Source of the DNA: Variovorax sp. PBL-H6
GTDB lineage: Bacteria > Pseudomonadota > Gammaproteobacteria > Burkholderiales > Burkholderiaceae_C
Assembly: GCF_901827155.1 (NCBI RefSeq)
Contig: NZ_LR594659.1
Span: forward strand, 4,792,501-4,856,500
Length of the DNA stretch: 64,000 nucleotides
Reading direction: 5' to 3'
Part shown: piece by piece, positions 28,716 through 37,466 of the stretch
Layout of the letters: each line of letters opens with the position of its first letter
How positions within the stretch are numbered: the first letter of the stretch is position 1
Position numbers and translations under genes: made by a program
The notes under the pieces: generated by a model
Databases searched by the model: none
What the model was told of the DNA's origin: nothing
What the model saw: only the letters and a program-made list of their open reading frames with translations

Positions 28716-29930
28716 TCAGGCGCGGGCAGCACGGAGTCGGGTCGAGAAGTCGCGCAACCCCGCAATGCCGCTGGCTTCCGCGCGATGGCACCAGGCAGCC
28801 AGATCGGCGGCCAGCTGCTCGCGCGACTGCGAGGTGTTGAGCCAGAGCTGGCGCAGCTCCTCGCGCATCGTCACCATCTTGTCCAAAACCGGGTGCGCCG
28901 CACGGGCCTGCACCAGGTTCGAACGAACAGTTGCCGGCACCTTGTCGTCGTCGCGATGCAGCCAGCGCTTGGCAGCCTTCAGCGCAGACAGGTCGGCGCC
29001 CTTGTCCTTGAGCAATGCCAGTTCTTGCTTGGTGGCGCGGCGCATCTCGCGGGCGTAGCCGGCCATCACTTCGTAGCGGTTGGCGATGACGGCTTCCAGC
29101 GTCTTCTCGTTAGCCACCGGCTGGATGTCGCCCAGTTGCATCTTCGGCGGCAGCTTCTTGACCTTCGCCCAGCCGATTTTCTGCATCAGGCTGATATAGA
29201 TCCAGCCGATGTCGAACTCGTACTTCTTGACCGAGAATTTGGCCGAGGTGGGATAGGTGTGGTGATTGTTGTGCAACTCCTCGCCGCCGATGATCAGCCC
29301 CCAGGGCATGATGTTACGGCTGGCGTCGGGCGCCTCGAAGTTGCGGTATCCCCAGTAGTGACCAATTCCATTGATGACGCCGGCCGCAGTAATCGGGATC
29401 CACAGCATCTGAACGGCCCACACCGCCAAGCCAAGCGCGCCGAAGAGCGCCAGGTTGAGCACCAGCATCAGGCCCACGCCCTGCCAGCTATAGCGCGAGT
29501 AAAGATTGCGCTCGAGCCAATCGTCCGGAGTGCCGTGGCCGTAACGCTCCATCGTTTCCTTGTTCTTCGACTCGGTGCGATAAAGCTCGGCGCCGCGCCA
29601 AAACACCTCATCGATGCCCTTGACCTGAGGGCTGTGGGGGTCTTCCGCAGTCTCGCACTTCGCGTGATGCTTGCGATGGATTGCCACCCACTCCTTGGTC
29701 ACCATGCCGGTCCCGAGCCAGAGCCAGAAGCGGAAGAAATGAGAAGGGATCGGACCCAGGTCCATGGCCCGGTGGGTTTGCGTGCGATGCAGGAAAATCG
29801 TGACCGCAGCGATGGTGATGTGCGTGGTGAACAGCGTGTACAGCACGACCTGCCACCACGTGAGATTCCACAGGCCGTTCCCAAGCCAGTCGATGGCCGC
29901 ACTCAGGAGGGCAGAGTCAGGAAGCAACAT
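28716..29930 (-). CDS. acyl-CoA/fatty-acid desaturase (delta-9 type)
   Basis: A 404-residue integral-membrane di-iron desaturase that introduces a double bond into acyl chains, adjusting membrane fluidity. The three histidine boxes are visible: HRTQTHR, HRKHH and EELHNNHH. Hydrophobic pairs lie before the first box and between the second and third. A C-terminal soluble part of about 150 residues (KTLEAVIANRYEVMAGYAREMR and after) is longer than in stearoyl-CoA desaturases but known from betaproteobacterial members. It needs an electron donor, and none is adjacent. The ATG at MLLPDSALL begins the first hydrophobic segment; upstream frame is unrelated. Confidence 0.93.
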   Translation of the reverse strand: MLLPDSALLSAAIDWLGNGLWNLTWWQVVLYTLFTTHITIAAVTIFLHRTQTHRAMDLGPIPSHFFRFWLWLGTGMVTKEWVAIHRKHHAKCETAEDPHSPQVKGIDEVFWRGAELYRTESKNKETMERYGHGTPDDWLERNLYSRYSWQGVGLMLVLNLALFGALGLAVWAVQMLWIPITAAGVINGIGHYWGYRNFEAPDASRNIMPWGLIIGGEELHNNHHTYPTSAKFSVKKYEFDIGWIYISLMQKIGWAKVKKLPPKMQLGDIQPVANEKTLEAVIANRYEVMAGYAREMRRATKQELALLKDKGADLSALKAAKRWLHRDDDKVPATVRSNLVQARAAHPVLDKMVTMREELRQLWLNTSQSREQLAADLAAWCHRAEASGIAGLRDFSTRLRAARA

Positions 29931-30061
29931 TGAATTCGGTACTCCATGGCCGCACGAAGGTGCAGCCTTTTGGTAACCATTGATTTTAAACGGAGCCGCT
30001 CCAAAAAAGGGGCTAAATCCTTGATCTGCAACAAGTATTAGACAGTGTTGAGGGCTTCGTC

Positions 30062-31333
30062 CTACTTCCGCTGCCAGGCTGCGGCAAAGAAACCGTCGGT
30101 GGAATGACGATGCGGCCAGAGCCGCAGATAGAGCCCGCCGCCTTCGCCGCCAGCGCAGAGGCTTGCGGAATCGGAAATCTTCAGGGCGCCGAGCAGCGAC
30201 GCCACATCCAGTGCCTCGAACTCCTGATGAGCCGCCCCGAACGCCTCGGCAATGGCCTCGTTCTCCTCCGGCAGCACGCTGCAGGTGGCATAGATCAAGC
30301 GCCCGCCGGCCTTCACGAGCCGCGCGGCGCTCTGCAGGATTGCGGCCTGCTTGGCGGTCAGTTCTTCGATGCTTTTGGGCGACTGCCGCCATTTGAGGTC
30401 GGGATTGCGGCGCAGCGTGCCCAACCCCGAGCAGGGCGCATCCACCAGCACCCGGTCGATCTTTCCCGCCAAGCGCTTGATGCGTTCGTCGCGCTCATGG
30501 GCGATTGCCGCGGGATGCACGTTCGACAGCTTGCTGCGCGCCAGCCGTGGCTTGAGCGCAACGAGCCGGTGCGCAGAGGTGTCGAAGGCATAGAGGCGCC
30601 CGGTGCTGCGCATGGTGGCGCCGATCGCAAGCGTCTTGCCGCCTGCACCAGCGCAGAAATCGACCACCATTTCGCCGCGCTTGGCATCGAGCAGCAGAGC
30701 CAGCAGTTGCGAGCCTTCGTCCTGCACTTCGACAGCGCCCCGGGCGAATGCGTCGAGTTTGGCGAGCGCCGGCTTCCCTTCGACGCGCAGGCCCCACGGC
30801 GAGTACGGCGTGGCGGTCGCCTGGATGCCCGCCAGCGCCAGCTCCTTCTGCACATCGGGTCGCTTGTCGGTCAGCGCGTTGACACGGAGATCCAGCGGCG
30901 CGGGTTGCTGCAGGCTTTGCACCAGCGGCCAGAAGCCCTCGCCCAATTGCGCTTTCAGCGGCCCGACGAGCCACTCCGGAAGGTTGTGGCGATGGCGCTC
31001 CAACAAGTCGTCGGGCTTGACGCCATCGCACTGGTCGAGCCAGCGCTTCTCGACATCGCTGAGTGCGCTCTTGAGGAAATCGCGGGGCCCGTAAAAGCCA
31101 AGGATCGCCATGCGCCGCTCCTTGGGTCCGCTGCCCGAGGGCGACAGGTGATCGAAAAGCAGCTTCTTGCGCAGCACGGCGTAGACCGTCTCGGCCAGCG
31201 TGGCACGCTCGCGCGGCCCCAGTTCGCGATGATCGCGGAAGTAGCGGGAGACGACCTGGTCGGCGGGATGTTCGAATTTGAGGACCAGGCCGACCAGGTC
31301 GGCGCAGGCCTCGAGAAGGGCTCGGGGATGCAT
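30062..31333 (-). CDS. rsmB: RsmB/NOP-type rRNA (cytosine-5) methyltransferase
   Basis: A 423-residue SAM-dependent RNA m5C methyltransferase. The N-terminal NusB-like region begins MHPRALLEACADLV. The catalytic domain shows VVDFCAGAGGKTLAIG (SAM binding), DAPCSGLGTLRRNPDLKW (first Cys) and YATCSVLPEENE (nucleophilic Cys). In E. coli RsmB methylates C967 of 16S rRNA. It is shorter than E. coli RsmB in the N-terminal part, so the closest relative could be a sibling family (RsmF-like), and the rRNA target is inferred. The gene lies between purN and the desaturase on the same strand. Confidence 0.85.
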   Translation of the reverse strand: MHPRALLEACADLVGLVLKFEHPADQVVSRYFRDHRELGPRERATLAETVYAVLRKKLLFDHLSPSGSGPKERRMAILGFYGPRDFLKSALSDVEKRWLDQCDGVKPDDLLERHRHNLPEWLVGPLKAQLGEGFWPLVQSLQQPAPLDLRVNALTDKRPDVQKELALAGIQATATPYSPWGLRVEGKPALAKLDAFARGAVEVQDEGSQLLALLLDAKRGEMVVDFCAGAGGKTLAIGATMRSTGRLYAFDTSAHRLVALKPRLARSKLSNVHPAAIAHERDERIKRLAGKIDRVLVDAPCSGLGTLRRNPDLKWRQSPKSIEELTAKQAAILQSAARLVKAGGRLIYATCSVLPEENEAIAEAFGAAHQEFEALDVASLLGALKISDSASLCAGGEGGGLYLRLWPHRHSTDGFFAAAWQRK

Positions 31334-31407
31334 GCCGTGATTGTCTCAGCCGGCGGTCCCCGTCACGCTGGAACAACGCAGGGCTCCCAACCGGCAACGA
31401 GTCCTCG

Positions 31408-31992
31408 TCAGTTCCTTTTTGACAGCCAGCCCGCGATTGCCCGAGGGTAAACCCTGTGTTCTTGCGTCAGCACTCGCGCAGCGAGGCTCGCAGGCGTGTC
31501 GTCCGGGAGGATCGGGACCACCGACTGGGCCAGGATCGTGCCATGGTCGAGTTCCGTGGTCACCTGGTGGACGGTCAGCCCCGCCACCTTACATCCGGCC
31601 TCGATGGCGCGTCGATGTGTGTGAAGCCCGGGAAAAGCCGGCAACAGTGAAGGATGGATGTTGATGAGGCGCCCCTCGTAGCGCGCGACGAAATGAGGCG
31701 TCAGGATGCGCATGAAGCCTGCAAGCACAACCAGCGCCGGCGCATGCGCGTCAATGGCTTCCGCGAGCGCCGCATCGAAAGCCTCACGGCTTGCGAACGC
31801 CTGGTGCGGGACCACGGCCGTGGCGATGCGCTCCGCCTGGGCGACTCCCAGCCCGCCGGCGTCGGCCTTGTTGCTGATCACCGCGGCGACCCTCGCCCCA
31901 AAGCGCCGCGTCCATTGCTCGCGCTCGGCGGCGCGCACGATCGCGGCCATGTTGGAGCCGCTGCCGGAGATCAGAATCACGATGTTCTTCAT
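31408..31992 (-). CDS. purN: phosphoribosylglycinamide formyltransferase
   Basis: A 194-residue enzyme transferring formyl from 10-formyl-THF to GAR, the third step of purine synthesis. MKNIVILISGSGSNMAAI is the classic N-terminus. The catalytic Asn-His-Asp are visible as INIHPSLLPAFPGLHTH and TVHQVTTELDHG. The ATG at MKNIVIL matches the family start; an earlier in-frame ATG lies upstream without support. It is followed by rsmB, with a 74-nt gap, and diverges from the acyl-CoA dehydrogenase pair. Confidence 0.96.
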   Translation of the reverse strand: MKNIVILISGSGSNMAAIVRAAEREQWTRRFGARVAAVISNKADAGGLGVAQAERIATAVVPHQAFASREAFDAALAEAIDAHAPALVVLAGFMRILTPHFVARYEGRLINIHPSLLPAFPGLHTHRRAIEAGCKVAGLTVHQVTTELDHGTILAQSVVPILPDDTPASLAARVLTQEHRVYPRAIAGWLSKRN

Positions 31993-32144
31993 GGGAGGCG
32001 GGATTATCTTTGCTGCTGGTTTCCACCCCCGTCGGTTTGTCTCCGCGCTGACAGGCAAACAAGCACGACCGTGCTAAAACCGACTGGTTCGACAGACCGG
32101 ACCGCCGCCTTCGTGGCGTCCCGACCAACACAGCGAGGCAACGC

Positions 32145-33326
32145 ATGGATTTGAGCTTCACGCCCGAGGAACAGAAGTTCCGAGAAGAGATTCGCGCCTG
32201 GGTTAAAGAGAACCTCCCCCAGGACATCTCCCACAAGGTGCATAACGCCCTGGAGCTCACGCGCGACGATATGCAGCGCTGGGCCAGGATCCTCGGCAAA
32301 AAAGGCTGGTTGGGCTATGGCTGGCCGGTCGAGTTCGGCGGCCCTGGCTGGACCGCCGTGCAGAAGCACCTGTTCGAGGAAGAGACCGCGCTGGCCGGCG
32401 CGCCGCGCATCGTGCCCTTCGGCCCCGTGATGGTGGCGCCAGTGATCCAGGCGTTCGGCAACGCCGAGCAGCACAAGCGCTTTCTGCCCGGCATCGCCAG
32501 TGGCGAGGTGTGGTGGAGCCAGGGCTACAGCGAGCCCGGCTCCGGTTCCGATCTGGCCTCGATCAAGACCCGGGCCGAACGCAAGGGTGATAAATACATC
32601 GTCAACGGCCAGAAGACCTGGACCACGCTGGGCCAGTACGGCGAATGGATCTTCTGCCTGGTACGCACCAGCACCGAGGGCAAGCCGCAGACCGGCATCA
32701 GCTTCCTGCTGGTCGACATGAAGTCGCCCGGCGTGACCGTGCGGCCCATCAAGCTGATGGATGGCAGCCACGAGGTCAACGAAGTGTTCTTCGACAATGT
32801 CGAGGTGCCGGCCGAGAACCTCATCGGCGAGGAGAACAAGGGCTGGACCTACGCCAAGCACTTGCTGTCCCATGAGCGCACCAACATCGCTGACGCCAAC
32901 CGCGCCAAGCGCGAGCTGGAGCGCCTCAAGCGCATCGCCAAACGTGAAGGCGTCTGGGAAGACCAGCGCTTCCGCGATGAGATCGCCAAGCTCGAAGTCG
33001 ACGTGATCGCGCTCGAGATGCTCGTGCTGCGCGTGCTCTCGGCCGCCACCTCGGGCAAGAACTCCCTGGACATCGCGGGCCTGCTCAAGATCAAGGGCAG
33101 CGAGATCCAGCAGCGCTACTCCGAGCTCATGATGCTCGCGGGCGGCCCCTTCGCGCTGCCCCTGATCCGAGAGGCGATGGCGGCGGGCTGGCAAGGCGAC
33201 TTCCCCGGTGGCCACCCCGAGCTGGCGCCGCTCGCGACCACCTACTTCAACATGCGCAAGACCACCATCTACGGCGGCAGCAACGAAGTGCAGCGCAACA
33301 TCGTCGCTCAGACCGTTCTCGGTTGA
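32145..33326 (+). CDS. acyl-CoA dehydrogenase family protein (first of pair)
   Basis: A 393-residue FAD enzyme of the acyl-CoA dehydrogenase fold, oxidising a CoA thioester at the alpha-beta bond. The FAD/substrate loop SQGYSEPGSGSDLAS, the following NGQKTWTTLGQYG, and the C-terminal TTIYGGSNEVQRNI are signature segments. The N-terminal alpha domain begins MDLSFTPEEQKF. It overlaps nothing and is followed after 28 nt by a second, shorter paralogue; such pairs often form heteromeric dehydrogenases for bulky substrates such as steroids, terpenoids or aromatic acyl-CoAs. Substrate not identifiable. Confidence 0.94.
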   Translation: MDLSFTPEEQKFREEIRAWVKENLPQDISHKVHNALELTRDDMQRWARILGKKGWLGYGWPVEFGGPGWTAVQKHLFEEETALAGAPRIVPFGPVMVAPVIQAFGNAEQHKRFLPGIASGEVWWSQGYSEPGSGSDLASIKTRAERKGDKYIVNGQKTWTTLGQYGEWIFCLVRTSTEGKPQTGISFLLVDMKSPGVTVRPIKLMDGSHEVNEVFFDNVEVPAENLIGEENKGWTYAKHLLSHERTNIADANRAKRELERLKRIAKREGVWEDQRFRDEIAKLEVDVIALEMLVLRVLSAATSGKNSLDIAGLLKIKGSEIQQRYSELMMLAGGPFALPLIREAMAAGWQGDFPGGHPELAPLATTYFNMRKTTIYGGSNEVQRNIVAQTVLG

Positions 33327-33354
33327 GCGCGACACAGCACGAAGGAACGAGACG

Positions 33355-34470
33355 ATGGACTTCAATTTCAGCGACGACCAGCAGCAGCTTCGCGACGCCG
33401 TCGCCAAGTGGGTTGAAAAAGGCTACGCCTTCGAGCGGCGCCGCGGCATCGAGGCGGCGGGCGGCTTCTCGCGCGAGGCCTGGGACGAACTGGCAGAGCT
33501 CGGCTTGGGCGGCCTCTACATTCCCGAAGAGGACGGCGGCCTGGGCATGGGGCCGGTCGAAGGCATGGTGGTCATGGAAGAGCTCGGCCGGGGCATCGTG
33601 CTGGAGCCGCTCGCTCACTCGTTCATCGCGGGCGCGGTGCTCGCCGGACATGGCGACGAGGACACCAGGAACAACTGGCTGCCGCGCATTGCCGGGGGCC
33701 AGGCACTCGTCGTGCTGGCTCATCAGGAGCGCGCAGGGCGTTATCGGCTCGACGTCTGCGCTGCCACGGCGACGAAGGACGGCGACGCATACCGCCTGAG
33801 CGGCGCCAAGAGCCTGGTGCCGGCCGGCGACGAAGCGGATGCCTTCATCGTGCCCGCTCAGCTGGACGGAACGATCGCCCTCTTCCTTGTGCCGCGCTCC
33901 GAAGACGGCGTCGCCGCCCGCGGCTACGGCACGCAGGACGGCAGCCGCGCAGCCGAGGTGGTGTTCGACAAGGCGGCCGCCACGCTGCTCGCGACCGACG
34001 GCTTGCCAGTGCTCGAGCACGCAGTCGACATCGGCATCGCCGCCACCTGCGCCGAGGGCGTGGGCGCGATGGACAAGACCCTCGCCCTCACCGTCGAGTA
34101 CATGAACACGCGCAAGCAGTTTGGCGTGCCCATCGCCAGCTTCCAGGCGCTGCGCCATCGGGTGGCCGACATGAAGATGCAGCTCGAGCTGGCCCGTTCG
34201 ATGAGCTACTACGCGGCCCTCAAGCTCAACGCACACGCAGCCGAACGCCGCGGGGCCATGGCCCGCGCCAAGTACCAGTTGGGCGTGGCCATGCGCTTCG
34301 TCGGCCAGCAATCGGTACAGTTGCACGGCGGCATCGGCGTGACCGACGAGTACATCGGCAGCCACTACTTCAGGAAGCTGACACAGCTCGAGATGGTGTT
34401 CGGCGACAGCTTGCATCACCTCGGCGAGGTATCGTCACGCATGCAGGACAGCGCCGGCGTCTTTGCATGA
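33355..34470 (+). CDS. acyl-CoA dehydrogenase family protein (second of pair)
   Basis: A 371-residue paralogue of the preceding gene product. MDFNFSDDQQQLRDAVAKW opens the alpha domain; the beta domain is more divergent, without the clear GSGSD loop of the partner (ERAGRYRLDVCA in that region). The C-terminal domain has YMNTRKQFGVPIASFQALRHRVADM and HGGIGVTDEYI, the usual FAD-binding and base-bearing segments. This asymmetry suggests a heterotetramer in which one subunit carries the complete active site. GAAGGAACGAG precedes the ATG. Confidence 0.94.
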   Translation: MDFNFSDDQQQLRDAVAKWVEKGYAFERRRGIEAAGGFSREAWDELAELGLGGLYIPEEDGGLGMGPVEGMVVMEELGRGIVLEPLAHSFIAGAVLAGHGDEDTRNNWLPRIAGGQALVVLAHQERAGRYRLDVCAATATKDGDAYRLSGAKSLVPAGDEADAFIVPAQLDGTIALFLVPRSEDGVAARGYGTQDGSRAAEVVFDKAAATLLATDGLPVLEHAVDIGIAATCAEGVGAMDKTLALTVEYMNTRKQFGVPIASFQALRHRVADMKMQLELARSMSYYAALKLNAHAAERRGAMARAKYQLGVAMRFVGQQSVQLHGGIGVTDEYIGSHYFRKLTQLEMVFGDSLHHLGEVSSRMQDSAGVFA

Positions 34471-34506
34471 CACGCAGAGCTGCTATCTTTTTTCCGATAG
34501 CACGCC

Positions 34507-34543
34507 GCGCCCGCCAGCCCAGTGCCGGCGGGCGCTTTCTTAT
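34507..34543 (+). terminator. intrinsic terminator between acyl-CoA dehydrogenase pair and lipoprotein hydrolase
   Basis: GCGCCCGCC and GGCGGGCGC form a 9-bp stem with an 11-nt loop, followed by TTTCTTATT. The hydrolase ribosome-binding site starts only about 8 nt later. A weaker GCTATC/GATAGC hairpin around a T-run lies just upstream. Confidence 0.75.
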
Positions 34544-34558
34544 TGCGCTGGAGCTCTC

Positions 34559-35938
34559 ATGCACACTCGCCGACACCTGATCGCCTTCAGCCTCGCCACG
34601 ACCATGCTCGCCGCCTGCAGCTCCGTGCCCACAATGACCGATCGTCCGCCGATCGTCTTCATGCACGGCAACGGCGACTCGGCGGCACTTTGGCAAACCA
34701 CTCTCTGGCGCTTCGAGTCGAACGGCTGGCCGAGCGACCGGCTGTTCGCACCGGACCAACCCTTTCCGCTGGCGCGAGACGACGACAGCGTGGCGCAGCC
34801 GGGGCGCAGTTCCACCGCGGAATCGATGGCATTCCTGAAAGCCGAGGTCGAGCGCGTGCTGAAGGCCACGGGTGCGGCCAAGGTGGTGCTGGTCGGCAAC
34901 TCGCGCGGCGGCAACACGATCCGAAACTATGTGCAGAACGGCGGAGGAAACCGGGTCGTGAGCCATGTGGTGCTGGGCGGAAATCCCGCCCACGGTATAT
35001 GGGCCGTCAAGGGCCTGCGCGAGGGCAGCGAGTTCTCGGGCCTCAGTCCTTTCATGCAGCGGCTCAACGCGCCGAAGAATGCGGCCGGCGACGAAGTGAC
35101 GCCGGGCGTCAAGTGGTTGACCTTGCGTTCTGACAACAACGACAAGTACGCGCAGCCCGACGGCGTGTGGATCGGCGCAAAAGGCACCGCCACCCTCATC
35201 GGCTTCGACGGGCCGGCACTCAAGGGGGCGACCAATATCGTGCTCCCCGGCGCAGACCATCGCGAAAGCTCCTTTTCGCCGGCCGCCTTCGATGCGACCT
35301 GGCGCTTCCTGACCGGCCAGGCGCCGCGAACGCTGCAGCCAGTGGCGGAACCGACCGTCACGCTGTCGGGCCGTGTCACCGGCCTCGGGCTCGATCCTCT
35401 CAATCCAGCCACAGGCGCTTTCGCCAACAACCTGCCACTGGCCGGCGCGCGGCTCGCCATCTACGCCGTCGATGCCACGACCGGTGCCCGCCTTAGCAAC
35501 CCCGCCTGGGAGCAGGCCATCGGCGCGGATGGCCGCTGGGGCCCCTTCTCCGCGCAAACGACAGCTGCACACGAATTCGTGCTGAGCGCGCCCGGCTACG
35601 CCACCACGCACATCTACCGCAGCCCTTTCCCGCGCTCCAGTTCGGTGGTGCAACTGCGGCCCGAACGTTTCGCCGAAGCCGACCGCGATGCCAAGGCCCT
35701 GGTCATCTTCACGCGACCGCGCGGCTACTTCGACGCCCAGCGCGACTTGATGCGCCTCGACGGACAACGCGAACTGCCCGGCGTGCCGCCGCAGGGCGCC
35801 GGCGTATCGAGCGCGAAGCTGAAGCTTGCGAGCGATGCCTCTCGCAGCGTTGCTGCCGAATTCAATGGGGAGCGGGTGACGGGCCAGAGCTGGCCGGCAG
35901 CGCAAGGCCATATCAGCGTGCTCGAGCTGACCTACTGA
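34559..35938 (+). CDS. alpha/beta hydrolase lipoprotein (lipase/esterase-like)
   Basis: A 459-residue precursor with a lipoprotein signal (lipobox LAAC at about residues 17-20), so it should be tethered to a membrane facing the periplasm or outside. The hydrolase domain has PPIVFMHGNGDSAALW, nucleophile elbow GNSRGGN (about 115-121) and PGADHRESSF with the likely catalytic His. After residue 260 come beta-rich segments (VTLSGRVTG, then SAPGYATTHIYR) resembling a carboxypeptidase-regulatory-like module and an uncharacterised C-terminal domain. The layout recalls extracellular lipases and polyester hydrolases. GGAGCTCTC precedes the ATG. It is followed by the crotonase-fold gene at 11 nt. Confidence 0.86.
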   Translation: MHTRRHLIAFSLATTMLAACSSVPTMTDRPPIVFMHGNGDSAALWQTTLWRFESNGWPSDRLFAPDQPFPLARDDDSVAQPGRSSTAESMAFLKAEVERVLKATGAAKVVLVGNSRGGNTIRNYVQNGGGNRVVSHVVLGGNPAHGIWAVKGLREGSEFSGLSPFMQRLNAPKNAAGDEVTPGVKWLTLRSDNNDKYAQPDGVWIGAKGTATLIGFDGPALKGATNIVLPGADHRESSFSPAAFDATWRFLTGQAPRTLQPVAEPTVTLSGRVTGLGLDPLNPATGAFANNLPLAGARLAIYAVDATTGARLSNPAWEQAIGADGRWGPFSAQTTAAHEFVLSAPGYATTHIYRSPFPRSSSVVQLRPERFAEADRDAKALVIFTRPRGYFDAQRDLMRLDGQRELPGVPPQGAGVSSAKLKLASDASRSVAAEFNGERVTGQSWPAAQGHISVLELTY

Positions 35939-35949
35939 GGGGCTGCACA

Positions 35950-36747
35950 ATGAATGCGAACGCAAACCTCGTCCTGCATGCGCGCGACACCCGCGGCGTG
36001 GTCACGCTGACGCTGAACCGTCCGGAAGCCTTCAACGCGCTCTCCGAGGAAATGATTACTGCCCTCGCCGCCGAACTCGACGCTGTCTCCGCCGACGAAG
36101 CGGCCCGTTGCGTCGTTCTTGCCGGCGCCGGCAAGGCTTTCTGCGCCGGCCACGACTTGAAGCAGATGCGGGCAGAACCCTCGGCGGGCTACTACGAAGC
36201 ACTGTTCGCCCGATGCGGCGAGATGATGCTGGCCCTCCAGCGCCTGCCGGTGCCTGTGATCGCGCGCGTGCACGGCATCGCGACCGCGGCTGGCTGCCAG
36301 CTGGTCGCGATGTGCGATCTCGCAGTGGCATCCAGTGCGGCGAAATTCGCGGTGAGCGGCATCAACGTCGGCCTGTTCTGCTCGACGCCCGGTGTGGCGC
36401 TGTCGCGCAACCTCGGCCGCAAGGCGGCCTTCGAGATGCTGGTGACAGGTGATTTCATCGATGCGAACGAAGCCATGGCCAAGGGTCTGGTCAACCGGGT
36501 GGCCGCCCCCGATGCGCTCGATGCCGAACTCGAATCGCTTGTCGCCCGCATCGTCGGCAAGCCGAAGACTGCGCTGGCCTTGGGCAAGGCCTTGTTCTAC
36601 CGCCAGATCGAGACCGGGGTTGCAGCGGCGCTGGCGGATGCGAGCCAGACCATGGCCTGCAACATGATGGACGACAGCGCGCTGGAGGGCGTTCAAGCCT
36701 TCATCGAGAAACGGCCGCCGAACTGGCCCGCCCCGGCGGCCGACTAG
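35950..36747 (+). CDS. enoyl-CoA hydratase/isomerase-family protein lacking both catalytic Glu
   Basis: A 265-residue crotonase-fold protein. LTLNRPEAFNALSEEM and GKAFCAGHDLKQM (oxyanion hole) are normal. The two segments that carry the hydratase glutamates differ: the first reads AGCQLVAMCD (Gln where Glu is canonical), the second INVGLFCSTPG (Asn where PE is canonical). This fits the ECHDC3-like subgroup, whose activity is unclear. So it should not be assumed to be a beta-oxidation hydratase. It is codirectional with, and probably cotranscribed with, the lipoprotein hydrolase. The last 4 nt overlap the convergent HNH gene. Confidence 0.88.
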   Translation: MNANANLVLHARDTRGVVTLTLNRPEAFNALSEEMITALAAELDAVSADEAARCVVLAGAGKAFCAGHDLKQMRAEPSAGYYEALFARCGEMMLALQRLPVPVIARVHGIATAAGCQLVAMCDLAVASSAAKFAVSGINVGLFCSTPGVALSRNLGRKAAFEMLVTGDFIDANEAMAKGLVNRVAAPDALDAELESLVARIVGKPKTALALGKALFYRQIETGVAAALADASQTMACNMMDDSALEGVQAFIEKRPPNWPAPAAD

Positions 36748-37301
36748 CCGTGCAGCCGTGAGTTGTGCGGCAGATGCGCCATCAGGAACTCCATCTGGTC
36801 CGCCAGGATCCGGCGGTTGCGCAGGATGAAGTCCTCCCACAGGCTCGGCACGTAGGGTGCGTAGAGCAGCGGCATGTTGGCCTGCTCGGGCGTGCGGCTG
36901 CTCTTGCGGTGGTTGCAGGGCTTGCAGGCCGTCACCACGTTCATCCAGCTGTCGATGCCGTTCTGCGCGAACGGGATGATGTGCTCGCGCGTGAGGTCTT
37001 CCTCATGGAAGTGGCCGCCGCAGTAGGCGCATATGTTGCGGTCGCGCGCGAAAAGCTTGCTGTTGGTGAGGCCCGGGCGCATCGCGAAGGGATTGATGCG
37101 CGGTACGCCCTTGGTGCCGATGATGCTGTTGATCGCAATCTGCGACTGCTGGCCCGTGACCGCGTTGTGCCCGCCGCGGAACACGGCCACCTGCGCACCG
37201 ACTTCCCAGCGCACCTCGTCCGCCGCGTAATGGATCACCGCCTGTTCGAGCGAGATCCACGACTGGGGCAACCCCTGGGCCGAGAGCTTCAAGACCTTCA
37301 C
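36744..37301 (-). CDS. HNH endonuclease family protein
   Basis: A 185-residue HNH protein. The zinc-bearing HNH fold reads CAYCGGHFHEEDLTREHIIPF, then NVVTACKPCNHRKSS, with two CxxC pairs and the catalytic His in TREHIIP. The first 90 residues (LPQSWISLEQAVIHYAADEVRWEVG) are conserved in a family widespread in betaproteobacteria next to ribF and not known to be mobile. The start is GTG, with GAGGAGG about 6 nt upstream; an upstream ATG would add 26 residues without support. Whether it acts in repair, restriction or RNA processing is unknown. Confidence 0.9.
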   Translation of the reverse strand: MKVLKLSAQGLPQSWISLEQAVIHYAADEVRWEVGAQVAVFRGGHNAVTGQQSQIAINSIIGTKGVPRINPFAMRPGLTNSKLFARDRNICAYCGGHFHEEDLTREHIIPFAQNGIDSWMNVVTACKPCNHRKSSRTPEQANMPLLYAPYVPSLWEDFILRNRRILADQMEFLMAHLPHNSRLHG

Positions 37302-37382
37302 ACACGCCTCCTCACAAAAGGGAAGAACCACGGAAAGACCAGGTCGTCGCGCATACCGGTCGGCTTGCGAACGACGCACTGC

Positions 37383-37406
37383 GTCACAATATACCGGCTT
37401 TGTGAC
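37383..37406. promoter_or_regulatory. inverted repeat around a TATA element, possible operator of HNH/ribF
   Basis: GTCACAA and TTGTGAC form perfect 7-bp arms around a 10-nt spacer. On the minus strand TATATT is a -10-like element within the repeat, though no convincing -35 was found. The position between divergent HNH and ribF start codons suits a shared operator. Confidence 0.5.
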
Positions 37407-37466
37407 AAAAGGCCCTGAGTGGGCCCATTCGGCGGGCGCGAAGCGCTATCAAAAAGATATCAGAAG

